DNA of 64,000 bases from Annona cherimola. Taxonomy: Eukaryota > Streptophyta > Magnoliopsida > Magnoliales > Annonaceae. A program made the position numbers and the translations under genes. Of the stretch, positions 36,501 to 50,100 are shown one piece after another. Where the stretch lies: positions 53,249,174 through 53,313,173 of the forward strand of contig CM059975.1 in the NCBI GenBank assembly GCA_030490835.1. Direction: 5' to 3'. How positions within the stretch are numbered: position 1 is the first letter of the stretch; each line of letters opens with the position of its first letter. The notes beneath the pieces are model-generated. The model ran no database searches, was not told where the DNA came from, and saw only the letters and a program-made list of their open reading frames with translations.

Positions 36501-38210
36501 TTTTACTGTAGTTCAGAATTTTGATAATGAAATTTTTATTTAATAACTATTTTGTAAAATTAATGGATTGAAAAGTTAATCTAAGATAATTTTAATGACA
36601 CTAATAAAGATCGTAAACTTGTACCCATTAGTTGGGCCTCAATACGTCGATTTCATGGTTCGTATTTTAACTTTAAAATAAAAAATTATTTCAACGGTAG
36701 TTCAAAATTTTAATAATTTAATTTCATTTATAATTATTTTGTAAAATTATTAAATTAAATTAGTTAAACTAAGATAATTTTTTAATAACAGTAATCAAGA
36801 TCGTAGACCTTTACTCATGGGTTGGGCCTCAATACGTCGATTTGATAGTTCGTATTTTAACTTTAGAATAAAAAATTATATCAACGGTAGTTCAAAATTT
36901 TAATAATTGAATTTTATGTAATAATTATTTTGTTTAATTATTAAATTAAATTAGTTAATCTAAGATAATTTTTTAATGACAGTAATCAAGATTGTAGAGC
37001 TTTACTCATGGGTTGGCCCTCAATACATTCAAATAATTGGTTAGTATTTTAAATTAAAAATAAAAAATTATTTTAACTGTAGTTCAAAATTTTGATAATT
37101 GAATTTTTATTTAATAACTATTTTGTAAAATTAATGGATTAGAAAGTTAATCTAATATAATTTTAATGACAATAATCAAGATCGTAAACTTGTACCCATG
37201 AGTTGGGCCTCAATACGTCGATTTGATGGTTCGTATTTTAACTTTAAAATAAAAAATTATTTCAACGGTAGTTCAAAATTTTAATATTTAAATTTTATTG
37301 AATAATTATTTTGTTAAATTAATAGATAAAATTAGTTAATCTAAGATAATTTTTTAATGACAGTAATCAAGATCGTAGACCTTTACTCATGGGTTGGGCC
37401 TCAATACATACAAATAATTGGTTAGTATTTTAAATTAAAGATAAAAAATTAATTTAACTGTAGTTCAAAATTTTGAAAATGGAATTTTTATTTAATAACT
37501 ATTTTGTAAAATTAATGGATTAAAAAGTTAATCTAAGATAATTTTAATGACACTAATCAAGATCATAAACTTGTACCCAAGAGTTGGGCCTCAATACGTC
37601 GATTTGATGGTTCGTATTTTAACTTTAAAATAAAAAAATATTTGACCGGTAGTTCAAAATATTAATAATTAAATTTTATTTAATAATTATTTTGTTAAAT
37701 TAATAGATTAAATCAGTTAATCTAAGATAATTTTTTAATGACAGTAATCAACATCGTAGAACTGTACTCAAGGGTTGGGCCTCAATACATACAAATAATT
37801 TGTTAGTATTTTAAATTAAAAATAAAATTATTTGAACTGTAGTTCAGAATTTTGATAATTAAATTTTTATTTAATAACTATTTTGTAAAATTAATGGATT
37901 GAAAAGTTAATCTAAGATAATTTTAATGACACTAATCAAGATCGTAAACTTGTACCCATGAGTTGGGCCTCAATTAGTCGATTTGATGGTTCGTATTTTA
38001 ACTTTAAAATAAAAAATTATTTAACCGGTAGTTCAAAATATTAATAATTGAATTTTATTTAATAATTATTTTGTTAAATTAATAGATTAAATCAATTTAT
38101 CTAAGATAATGTTTTAATGACAGTAATCAACATCGTAGAACTGTACTCAAGGGTTGGGCCTCAATACATACAAATAATTTGTTACTATTTTAAATTAAAA
38201 ATAAAATTAT
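36500..38210 (+). repeat. Higher-order repeat, 1710 bp (9 monomers), copy 1
   Basis: 'ctaataaaga' at 36601/38311, the A/B chimera start 36723/38433, and 'caattagtcg' 37971/39681 are each 1710 bp apart. Nine monomers include one chimera, so again an odd number. Characteristic variants are 'ggttggccctcaatacattc', 'ttttaatatttaaattttattg', 'gaaaatggaattttt' and 'ttttactgtagttc'. Confidence 0.85.
36723..36912 (+). repeat. Chimeric monomer with A core and B tail (190 bp)
   Basis: A through 'gtagacctttactcatggg' and 'ttgggcctcaatac', then B from 'gtcgatttgatagttcg' on. The switch is at the 3' end of the core, unlike the chimeras at 3-11 kb. Private marks are 'aatttcatttataatt' at its start, 'actttagaataaaa' and 'attatatcaacgg'. 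It stands between a B and an A, so alternation is broken. Confidence 0.87.
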
Positions 38211-39920
38211 TTTTACTGTAGTTCAGAATTTTGATAATGTAATTTTTATTTAATAACTATTTTGTAAAATTAATGGATTGAAAAGTTAATCTAAGATAAT
38301 TTTAATGACACTAATAAAGATCGTAAACTTGTACCCATTAGTTGGGCCTCAATACGTCGATTTCATGGTTCGTATTTTAACTTTAAAATAAAAAATTATT
38401 TCAACGGTAGTTCAAAATTTTAATAATTTAATTTCATTTATAATTATTTTGTAAAATTATTAAATTAAATTAGTTAAACTAAGATAATTTTTTAATAACA
38501 GTAATCAAGATCGTAGACCTTTACTCATGGGTTGGGCCTCAATACGTCGATTTGATAGTTCGTATTTTAACTTTAGAATAAAAAATTATATCAACGGTAG
38601 TTCAAAATTTTAATAATTGAATTTTATTTAATAATTATTTTGTTTAATTATTAAATTAAATTAGTTAATCTAAGATAATTTTTTAATGACAGTAATCAAG
38701 ATTGTAGAGCTTTACTCATGGGTTGGCCCTCAATACATTCAAATAATTGGTTAGTATTTTAAATTAAAAATAAAAAATTATTTTAACTGTAGTTCAAAAT
38801 TTTGATAATTGAATTTTTATTTAATAACTATTTTGTAAAATTAATGGATTAGAAAGTTAATCTAAAATAATTTTAATGACAATAATCAAGATCGTAAACT
38901 TGTACCCATGAGTTGGGCCTCAATACGTCGATTTGATGGTTCGTATTTTAACTTTAAAATAAAAAATTATTTCAACGGTAGTTCAAAATTTTAATATTTA
39001 AATTTTATTGAATAATTATTTTGTTAAATTAATAGATAAAATTAGTTAATCTAAGATAATTTTTTAATGACAGTAATCAAGATCGTAGACCTTTACTCAT
39101 GGGTTGGGCCTCAATACATACAAATAATTGGTTAGTATTTTAAATTAAAGATAAAAAATTAATTTAACTGTAGTTCAAAATTTTGAAAATGGAATTTTTA
39201 TTTAATAACTATTTTGTAAAATTAATGGATTAAAAAGTTAATCTAAGATAATTTTAATGACACTAATCAAGATCATAAACTTGTACCCAAGAGTTGGGCC
39301 TCAATACGTCGATTTGATGGTTCGTATTTTAACTTTAAAATAAAAAAATATTTAACCGGTAGTTCAAAATATTAATAATTAAATTTTATTTAATAATTAT
39401 TTTGTTAAATTAATAGATTAAATCAGTTAATCTAAGATAATTTTTTAATGACAGTAATCAACATCGTAGAACTGTACTCAAGGGTTGGGCCTCAATACAT
39501 ACAAATAATTTGTTAGTATTTTAAATTAAAAATAAAATTATTTGAACTGTAGTTCAGAATTTTGATAATTAAATTTTTATTTAATAACTATTTTGTAAAA
39601 TTAATGGATTGAAAAGTTAATCTAAGATAATTTTAATGACACTAATCAAGATCGTAAACTTGTACCCATGAGTTGGGCCTCAATTAGTCGATTTGATGGT
39701 TCGTATTTTAACTTTAAAATAAAAAATTATTTAACCGGTAGTTCAAAATATTAATAATTGAATTTTATTTAATAATTATTTTGTTAAATTAATAGATTAA
39801 ATCAATTAATCTAAGATAATGTTTTAATGACAGTAATCAACATCGTAGAACTGTACTCAAGGGCTAGGCCTCAATACAAACAAATAATTTGTTATTATTT
39901 TAAATTAAAAATAAAATTAT
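38210..39920 (+). repeat. Higher-order repeat, 1710 bp, copy 2
   Basis: Follows copy 1 directly and agrees in monomer order and nearly all diagnostic variants. The match ends in the A' monomer after about 39.86 kb, which has 'agggctaggcc' instead of 'agggttgggcc'. Confidence 0.83.
38433..38622 (+). repeat. Chimeric A-core/B-tail monomer, second copy
   Basis: Same make-up as 36723-36912, offset 1710 bp. Confidence 0.87.
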
Positions 39921-42400
39921 TTGAACTGTAGTTCAGAATTTTGATAATGAAATTTTTATTTAATAACTATTTTGTAAAATTAATGGATTCAAAAGTTAAT
40001 CTAAGATAATTTTAATGACACTAATCAAGATCGTAAACTTGTACCCATGAGTTGGGCCTCAATACGTCGATTTCATGGTTCGTATTTTAACTTTAAAATA
40101 AAAAATTATTTCAACGGTAGTTCAAAATTTTAATAATTTAATTTCATTTAATAATTATTTTGTAAAATTAGTAAATTAAATTAGTTAAACTAAGATAATT
40201 TTTTAATAACAGTAATCAAGATCGTAGACCTTTACTCATGGGTTGGGCCTCAATACATACAAATAATTGGTTAGTATTTTAAATTAAAAATAAAAAATTA
40301 TTTTAACTGTAGTTCAAAATTTTGATAATTGAATTTTTATTTAATAACTATTTTGTAAAATTAATGGATTAGAAAGTTAATATAAGATAATTTTAATGAC
40401 AATAATCAAGATCGTAAATTTGTACCCATGAGTTGGGCCTCAATACGTCGATTTGATGGTTCGTATTTTAACTTTAAAATAAAAAATTATTTCAACGGTA
40501 GTTGAAAATTTTAATAATTAAATTTTATTTAATAATTATTTTGTTAAATTACTAGATAAAATTAGTTAATCTAAGATAATTTTTTAATGACAGTAATCAA
40601 GATCGTAGACCTTTACTCAATGGGTTTGGCCTCAATACATACAAATAATTGGTTAGTATTTAAAATAAAAGATAAAAAATTATATTAACTGTTGTTCAAA
40701 ATTTTGAAAATTGACTTTTTATTTAATAACTATTTTGTAAAATTAATGGATTAAAAAGTTAATCTAAGATAATTTTAATGACACTAATCAAGATCGTAAA
40801 CTTGTACCCAAGAGTTGGGCCTCAATACGTCGATTTGATGGTTCGTATTTTAACTTTAAAATAAAAAAATATTTAACCGGTAGTTCAAAATAATAATAAT
40901 TAAATTTTATTTAATAATTATTTTGTTAAATTAATAGATTAAATCAGTTAATCTAAGATAATTTTTTATGGACAGTAATCAACATCGTAGAACTGTACTC
41001 AAGGGTTGGGCCTCAATACATACAAATAATTTGTTAGTATTTTAAATTAAAAATAAAATTATTTTTACTGTAGTTCAGAATTTTGATAATCAAATTTTTA
41101 TTTAATAACTATTTTGTAAAATTAATGGATTGAAAAGTTAATCTAAGATAATTTTAATGACACTAATCAAGATCGTAAACTTGTACCCATGAGTTGGCCT
41201 CAATACGTCGATTTGATGGTTCGTATTTTAACTTTAAAATAAAAAATTATATCAACGGTAGTTCAAAATTTTAATAATTGAATTTTATTTAATAATTATT
41301 TTGTTAAATTATTAAATTAAATTAGTTAATCTAAGATAATTTTTTAATAGCAGTAATCAAGATCGTAGACCTTTACTCATGGGTTGGACCTCAATACATA
41401 CAAATAATTGGTTAGTATTTTAAATTAAAAATAAAAAATTATTTTAACTGTAGTTCAGAATTTTGATAATTGAATTTTTATTTAATAACTATTTTGTAAA
41501 ATTAATGGATTAAAAAGTTAATCTAAGATAATTTTAATGACACTAATCAAGATCGTAAACTTGTACCCAAGAGTTGGGCCTCAATACGTCGATTTGATGG
41601 TTCGTATTTTAACTTTAAAATAAAAAATTAGTTAACCGGTAGTTCAAAATATTAATAATTGAATTTTATTTAATAATTATTTTGTTAAATTAATAGATTA
41701 AATCAATTAATCTAAGATAATTTTTTAATGACAGTAATCAACATCGTAGAACTGTACTCAAGGGTTGGGCCTCAATACAAACAAATAATTTGTTATTATT
41801 TTAAATTAAAAATAAAATTATTTGAACTGTAGTTCAGAATTTTGATAATGAAATTTTTATTTAATAACTATTTTGTAAAATTAATGGATTGAAAAGTTAA
41901 TCTAAGATAATTTTAATGACACTTATCAAGATCGTAAACTTGTACCCATGAGTTGGGCCTCAATACGTCGATTTGATGGTTCGTATTTTAACTTTAAAAT
42001 AAAAAATTATTTCAACTGTAGTTCAAAATTTTAATAATTGAATTTTATTTAATAATTATTTTGTTAAATTATTAAATTAAATTAGTTAGTCTAATATAAT
42101 TTTTTAATGACAATAATCAAGATCGTAGACCTTTACTCATGGGTTGGGCCTCAACACATACAAATAATTGGTTAGTATTTTAAATTAAAAATAAAAAATT
42201 ACTTTAACTGTAGTTCAAAATTTTGATAATTGAATTTTTATTTAATAACTATTTTGTAAAATTAATGGATTAGAAAGTTAATCTAAGATAATTTTGATGA
42301 CAATAATCAAGATCGTAAACTTGTACCCATGAGTTGGGCCTCAATACGTCGATTTGATGGTTCGTATTTTAACTTTAAAATAAAAAATTATTTCAACGGT
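39920..42400 (+). repeat. Mixed A/A'-B block between 1710-bp repeats
   Basis: Ordinary alternating monomers built of variants seen elsewhere: 'gttagtctaat' at 42085 as in the 27-36 kb HOR, 'tcaatgggtttggcc' near 40618, and 'aatagcagtaatc' near 41347. One B at about 41195 reads 'gagttggcctc', two bases short of 'gagttgggcctc'. I see no local HOR of its own, and it looks like a patchwork of neighbouring units. Confidence 0.65.
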
Positions 42401-43182
42401 AGTTCAAAATATTAATAATTAAATTTTATTTAATAATTATTTTGTTAAATTAATAGATTAAATCAGTTAATCTAAGATAATTTTTTAATGACAGTAATCA
42501 ACATCGTAGAACTGTACTCAAGGGTTGGGCCTCAATACATACAAATAATTTGTTAGTATTTTAAATTAAAAATAAAATTATTTGAACTGTAGTTCAGAAT
42601 TTTGATAATTAAATTTTTATTTAATAACTATTTTGTAAAATTAATGGATTGAAAAGTTAATCTAAGATAATTTTAATGACACTAATCAAGATCGTAAACT
42701 TGTACCCATGAGTTGGGCCTCAATTAGTCGATTTGATGGTTCGTATTTTAACTTTAAAATAAAAAATTATTTAACCGGTAGTTCAAAATATTAATAATTG
42801 AATTTTATTTAATAATTATTTTGTTAAATTAATAGATTAAATCAATTTATCTAAGATAATGTTTTAATGACAGTAATCAACATCGTAGAACTGTACTCAA
42901 GGGTTGGGCCTCAATACATACAAATAATTTGTTACTATTTTAAATTAAAAATAAAATTATTTTTACTGTAGTTCAGAATTTTGATAATGTAATTTTTATT
43001 TAATAACTATTTTGTAAAATTAATGGATTGAAAAGTTAATCTAAGATAATTTTAATGACACTAATAAAGATCGTAAACTTGTACCCATTAGTTGGGCCTC
43101 AATACGTCGATTTGATGGTTCGTATTTTAACTTTAAAATAAAAAATTATTTCAACGGTAGTTCAAAATTTTAATAATTTAAT

Positions 43183-43372
43183 TTCATTTATAATTATTTT
43201 GTAAAATTATTAAATTAAATTAGTTAAACTAAGATAATTTTTTAATAACAGTAATCAAGATCGTAGACCTTTACTCATGGGTTGGGCCTCAATACGTCGA
43301 TTTGATAGTTCGTATTTTAACTTTAGAATAAAAAATTATATCAACGGTAGTTCAAAATTTTAATAATTGAAT
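43183..43372 (+). repeat. Chimeric A-core/B-tail monomer, third copy
   Basis: As 36723-36912; its 3' two thirds are duplicated in tandem immediately downstream. Confidence 0.87.
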
Positions 43373-43400
43373 TTTATTTAATAATTATTTTGTTTAATTA
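43251..43400 (+). repeat. 150-bp tandem duplication, first unit
   Basis: Bases 43251-43400 and 43401-43550 are identical by direct reading. Both begin 'gtaatcaagatcgtag' and end 'attttgtttaatta'. The unit does not correspond to a monomer; it covers most of the chimera plus the first 28 bases of the next monomer. Confidence 0.93.
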
Positions 43401-43550
43401 GTAATCAAGATCGTAGACCTTTACTCATGGGTTGGGCCTCAATACGTCGATTTGATAGTTCGTATTTTAACTTTAGAATAAAAAATTATATCAACGGTAG
43501 TTCAAAATTTTAATAATTGAATTTTATTTAATAATTATTTTGTTTAATTA
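43401..43550 (+). repeat. 150-bp tandem duplication, second unit
   Basis: Exact repeat of 43251-43400. The join 'tgtttaattagtaatcaag' replaces the normal 'tgtttaattattaaattaa', which resumes at 43551. Confidence 0.93.
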
Positions 43551-44879
43551 TTAAATTAAATTAGTTAATCTAAGATAATTTTTTAATGACAGTAATCAAG
43601 ATTGTAGACCTTTACTCATGGGTTGGCCCTCAATACATTCAAATAATTGGTTAGTATTTTAAATTAAAAATAAAAAATTATTTTAACTGTAGTTCAAAAT
43701 TTTGATAATTGAATTTTTATTTAATAACTATTTTGTAAAATTAATGGATTAGAAAGTTAATCTAAAATAATTTTAATGACAATAATCAAGATCGTAAACT
43801 TGTACCCATGAGTTGGGCCTCAATACGTCGATTTGATGGTTCGTATTTTAACTTTAAAATAAAAAATTATTTCAATGGTAGTTCAAAATTTTAATATTTA
43901 AATTTTATTGAATAATTATTTTGTTAAATTAATAGATAAAATTAGTTAATCTAAGATAATTTTTTAATGACAGTAATCAAGATCGTAGACCTTTACTCAT
44001 GGGTTGGGCCTCAATACATACAAATAATTGGTTAGTATTTTAAATTAAAGATAAAAAATTAATTTAACTGTAGTTCAAAATTTTGAAAATGGAATTTTTA
44101 TTTAATAACTATTTTGTAAAATTAATGGATTAAAAAGTTAATCTAAGATAATTTTAATGACACTAATCAAGATCGTAAACTTGTACCCAAGAGTTGGGCC
44201 TCAATACGTCGATTTGATGGTTCGTATTTTAACTTTAAAATAAAAAAATATTTAACCGGTAGTTCAAAATATTAATAATTAAATTTTATTTAATAATTAT
44301 TTTGTTAAATTAATAGATTAAATCAGTTAATCTAAGATAATTTTTTAATGACAGTAATCAACATCGTAGAACTGTACTCAAGGGTTGGGCCTCAATACAT
44401 ACAAATAATTTGTTAGTATTTTAAATTAAAAATAAAATTATTTGAACTGTAGTTCAGAATTTTGATAATTAAATTTTTATTTAATAACTATTTTGTAAAA
44501 TTAATGGATTGAATAGTTAATCTAAGATAATTTTAATGACACTAATCAAGATCGTAAACTTGTACCCATGAGTTGGGCCTCAATTAGTCGATTTGATGGT
44601 TCGTATTTTAACTTTAAAATAAAAAATTATTTAACCGGTAGTTCAAAATATTAATAATTGAATTTTATTTAATAATTATTTTGTTAAATTAATAGATTAA
44701 ATTAATTAATCTAAGATAATTTTTTAATGACAGTAATCAACATCGTCGAACTGTACTCAAGGGCTAGGCCTCAATACAAACAAATAATTTGTTATTATTT
44801 TAAATTAAAAATAAAATTATTTGAACTGTAGTTCAGAATTTTGATAATGAAATTTTTATTTAATAACTATTTTGTAAAA

Positions 44880-47140
44880 TTAATGGATTCAAAAGTTAAT
44901 CTAAGATAATTTTAATGACACTAATCAAGATCGTAAACTTGTACCCATGAGTTGGGCCTCAATACGTCGATTTCATGGTTCGTATTTTAACTTTAAAATA
45001 AAAAATTATTTCAACGGTAGTTCAAAATTTTAATAATTTAATTTCATTTAATAATTATTTTGTAAAATTATTAAATTAAATTAGTTAATCTAAGATAATT
45101 TTTTAATGACAGTAATCAAGATTGTAGACCTTTACTCATGGGTTGGCCCTCAATACATTGAAATAATTGGTTAGTATTTTAAATTAAAAAAAAAAAAATT
45201 ATTTTAACTGTAGTTCAAAATTTTGATAATTGAATTTTTATTTAATAACTATTTTGTAAAATTAATGGATTAGAAAGTTAATCTAAGATAATTTTAATGA
45301 CAATAATCAAGATCGTAAACTTGTACCCATGAGTTGGGCCTCAATACGTCGATTTGATGGTTCGTATTTTAACTTTAAAATAAAAAATTATTTCAACGGT
45401 AGTTCAAATATTTAATAATTAAATTTTATTGAATAATTATTTTGTTAAATTAATAGATAAAATAAGTTAATCTAAGATAATTTTTTAATGACAGTAATCA
45501 AGATCGTAGACCTTTACTCATGGGTTGGGCCTCAATACATACAAATAATTGGTTAGTATTTCAAATTAAAGATAAAAAATTATTTTAACTGTAGTTCAAA
45601 ATTTTGAAAATGGAATTTTTATTTAATAACTATTTTGTAAAATTAATGGATTAAAAAGTTAATCTAAGATAATTTGAATGACACTAATCAAGATCGTAAA
45701 CTTGTACCCAAGAGTTGGTCCTCAATACGTCGATTTGATGGTTCGTATTTTAACTTTAAAATAAAAAAATATTTAACCGGTAGTTCAAAATATTAATAAT
45801 TAAATTTTATTTAATAATTATTTTGTTGAATTAATAGATTAAATCAATGAATCTAAGATAATTTTTTAATGACAGTAATCAACATCGTAGAACTGTACTC
45901 AAGGGTTGGGCCTCAATACAAACAAATAATTTGTTATTATTTTAAATTAAAAATAAAATTATTTGAACTTTAGTTCAGAATTTTGATAATGAAATTTTTA
46001 TTTAATAACTATTTTGTAAAATTAATGGATTAAAAAGTTAATCTAAGATAATTTTAATGACACTAATCAAGATCGTAAACTTGTACCCATGAGTTGGGCC
46101 TCAATACGTCGATTTCATGGTTCGTATTTTAACTTTAAAATAAAAAATTATTTCAACGGTAGTTCAAAATTTTAATAATTTAATTTCATTTAATAATTAT
46201 TTTGTAAAATTATTAAATTAAATTAGTTAAACTATGATAATTTTTTAATAACAGTAATCAAGATCGTAGACCTTTACTCATGGGTTGGGCCTCAATACAT
46301 ACAAATAATTGGTTAGTATTTTAAATTAAAAATAAAAAATTATTTTAACTGTAGTTCTAAATTTTGATAATTGAATTTTTATTTAATAACTATTTTGTAA
46401 AATTAATGGATTAGAAAGTTAATATAAGATAATTTTAATGACAATAATCAAGATCGTAAACTTGTACCCAAGAGTTGGGCCTCAATACGTCGATTTGATG
46501 GTTCGTATTTTAACTTTAAAATAAAAAATTATTTCAACGGTAGTTGAAAATTTTAATAATTATTTTGTTAACTTACTAGATAAAATTAGTTAATCTAAGA
46601 TAATTTTTTAATGACAGTAATCAAGATCGTAGACCTTTACTCAATGTGTTTGGCCTCAATACATACAAATAATTGGTTAGTATTTAAAATAAAAGCTAAA
46701 AAATTTTATTAACTGTTGTTCAAAATTTTGAAAATTGAATTTTTATTTAATAACTATTTTGTAAAATTAATGGATTAAAAAGTTAATCTAAGATAATTTT
46801 AATGACACTAATCAAGATCGTAAACTTGTACCCAAGAGTTGGGCCTCAATACGTCGATTTGATGGTTCGTATTTTAACTTTAAAATAAAAAAATATTTAA
46901 CCGGTAGTTCAAAATATTAATAATTAAATTTTATTTAATAATTATTTTGTTAAATTAATAGATTAAATCAGTTAATCTAAGATAATTTTTTAAGGACAGT
47001 AATCAACATCGTAGAACTGTACTCAAGGGTTGGGCCTCAATACATACAAATAATTTGTTAGTATTTTAAATTAAAAATAAAATTATTTTTACTGTAGTTC
47101 AGAATTTTGATAATCAAATTTTTATTTAATAACTATTTTG
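44880..47140 (+). repeat. Higher-order repeat, 2266 bp (12 monomers), first copy
   Basis: 'ggccctcaatacattgaaat' at 45145/47411 and 'agttcaaatatttaataatt' at 45401/47667 give 2266. Adding back the 18-bp deletion at 46554 gives 2284, as expected for twelve monomers. Limits approximate. Confidence 0.72.
46550..46570 (+). repeat. Independent 18-bp deletion junction
   Basis: Reads 'ttttaataattattttgtta' where the parent has 'ttttaataattaaattttatttaataattattttg' in two parts. It is the same loss between 'aataatt' repeats as at 7.2 kb but in a different subfamily background ('gtagttgaaaat' upstream, 'acttactagataaaat' downstream), so it probably arose again. Confidence 0.8.
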
Positions 47141-47199
47141 TAAAATTAATGGATTGAAAAGTTAATCTAAGATAATTTTAATGACACTAATCAAGATCG

Positions 47200-50100
47200 T
47201 AAACTTGTACCCATGAGTTGGGCCTCAATACGTCGATTTGATGGTTCGTATTTTAACTTTAAAATAAAAAATTATATCAACGGTAGTTCAAAATTTTAAT
47301 AATTGAATTTTATTTAATAATTATTTTGTTTAATTATTAAATTAAATTAGTTAATCTAAGATAATTTTTTAATGACAGTAATCAAGATTGTAGACCTTTA
47401 CTCATGGGTTGGCCCTCAATACATTGAAATAATTGGTTAGTATTTTAAATTAAAAATAAAAAAATTATTTTAACTGTAGTTCAAAATTTTGATAATTGAA
47501 TTTTTATTTAATAACTATTTTGTAAAATTAATGGATTAGAAAGTTAATCTAAGATAATTTTAATGACAATAATCAAGATCGTAAACTTGTACCCATGAGT
47601 TGGGCCTCAATACGTCGATTTGATGGTTCGTATTTTAACTTTAAAATAAAAAATTATTTCAACGGTAGTTCAAATATTTAATAATTAAATTTTATTGAAT
47701 AATTATTTTGTTAAATTAATAGATAAAATAAGTTAATCTAAGATAATTTTTTAATGACAGTAATCAAGATCGTAGACCTTTACTCATGGGTTGGGCCTCA
47801 ATACATACAAATAATTGGTTAGTATTTCAAATTAAAGATAAAAAATTATTTTAACTGTAGTTCAAAATTTTGAAAATGGAATTTTTATTTAATAACTATT
47901 TTGTAAAATTAATGGATTAAAAAGTTAATCTAAGATAATTTTAATGACACTAATCAAGATCGTAAACTTGTACCCAAGAGTTGGGCCTCAATACGTCGAT
48001 TTGATGGTTCGTATTTTAACTTTAAAATAAAAAAATATTTAACCGGTAGTTCAAAATATTAATAATTAAATTTTATTTAATAATTATTTTGTTAAATTAA
48101 TAGATTAAATCAGTTAATCTAAGATAATTTTTTAATGACAGTAATCAACATCGTAGAACTGTACTCAAGGGTTGGGCCTCAATACATACAAATAATTTGT
48201 TAGTATTTTAAATTAAAAATAAAATTATTTGAACTGTAGTTCAGAATTTTGATAATTAAATTTTTATTTAATAACTATTTTGTAAAATTAATGGATTGAA
48301 AAGTTAATCTAAGATAATTTTAATGACACTAATCAAGATCGTAAACTTGTACTCATGAGTTGGGCCTCAATACGTCGATTTGATGGTTCGTATTTTAACT
48401 TTAAAATAAAAAATTATTAAACCGGTAGTTCAAAATATTAATAATTGAATTTTATTTAATAATTATTTTGTTAAATTAATAGATTAAATCAATTAATCTA
48501 AGATAATTTTTTAATGACAGTAATCAACATCGTAGAACTGTACTCAAGGGTTGGGCCTCAATACAAACAAATAATTTGTTATTATTTTAAATTAAAAATA
48601 AAAAATTATTTTAACTGTTGTTCAAAATTTTGATAATTGAATTTTTATTTAATAACTATTTTATAAAATTAATGGATTAGAAAGTTAATCTAAGATAATT
48701 TTAATGACAATAATCAAGATCGTAAACTTGTACCCATGAGTTGGGCCTCAATACGTCGATTTCATGGTTCGTATTTTAACTTTAAAAAAAAAAATTATTT
48801 CAACGGTTGTTCAAAATTTTAATAATTAAATTTTATTGAATAATTATTTTGTTAAATTAATAGATAAAATTAGTTAATCTAAGATAATTTTTTAATGATA
48901 GTAATCAAGATCGTAGACCTTTACTCATGGGTTGGGCCTCAATACATACAAATAATTGGTTAGTATTTCAAATTAAAGATAAAAAATTATATTAACTGTT
49001 GTTCAAAATTTTGAAAATTGAATTTTTATTTAATAACTATTTTGTAAAATTAATCGATTAAAAAGTTAATCTAAGATAATTTTAATGACACTAATCAAGA
49101 TCGTAAACTTGTACCCATGAGTTGGGCCTCAATACGTCGATTTGATGGTTCGTATTTTAACTTTAAAATAAAAAATTATATCAACGGTAGTTCAAAATTT
49201 TAATAATTGAATTTTATTTAATAATTATTTTTTTAAATTATTAAATTAAATTAGTTAATCTAAGATAATTTTTTAATGACAGTAATCAAGATTGTAGACC
49301 TTTACTCATGGGTTGGCCCTCAATACATTCAAATAATTGGTTAGTATTTTAAATTAAAAATAAAAAATTATTTTAACTGTAGTTCAAAATTTTGATAATT
49401 GAATTTTTATTTAATAACTATTTTATAAAATTAATGGATTAGAAAGTTAATCTAAGATAATTTTAATGACAATAATCAAGATCGTAAACTTGTACCCATG
49501 AGTTGGGCCTCAATACGTCGATTTCATGGTTCATATTTTAACTTTAAAAAAAAAATTATTTCAACGGTTGTTCAAAATTTTAATAATTAAATTTTATTGA
49601 ATAATTATTTTGTTAAATTAATAGATAAAATTAGTTAATCTAAGATAATTTTTTAATGACAGTAATCAAGATCGTAGACCTTTACTCATGGGTTGGGCCT
49701 CAATACATACAAATAATTGGTTAGTATTTCAAATTAAAGATAAAAAATTATTTTAACTGTAGTTCAAAATTTTGAAAATAGAATTTTTATTTAATAACTA
49801 TTTTGTAAAATTAATGGATTAAAAAGTTAATCTAAGATAATTTTAATGACACTAATCAAGATCGTAAACTTGTACTCAAGGGTTGGGCCTCAATACATAC
49901 AAATAATTTGTTAGTATTTTAAATTAAAAATAAAATTATTTGAACTGTAGTTCAGAATTTTGATAATTAAATTTTTATTTAATAACTATTTTGTAAAATT
50001 AATGGATTGAAAAGTTAATCTAAGATAATTTTAATGACACTAATCAAGATCGTAAACTTGTACTCATGAGTTGGGCCTCAATACGTCGATTTGATGGTTC

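Larger units (their letters stand above)
42400..44700 (+). repeat. Third copy of the 1710-bp HOR, lengthened by 150 bp
   Basis: 'caattagtcg' at 42721 and 44581 is 1860 bp apart, which is 1710 plus 150. The extra length is fully explained by the exact tandem duplication at 43251-43550. Monomer order and variants otherwise follow 36.5-39.9 kb. Confidence 0.83.

Noticed and set aside
43251..43550. The 150-bp duplication as a nucleosome-sized functional unit
   Set aside because: It occurs once, lies out of register with the monomers and is explained by a simple local duplication; the size match is likely coincidence.
45181..45200. Poly-A tract suggesting a retroelement tail
   Set aside because: It is a single-base change in the usual 'aaattaaaaataaaaaatt' tract of an A monomer. 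The monomer continues normally on both sides and there is no insertion or target-site duplication.
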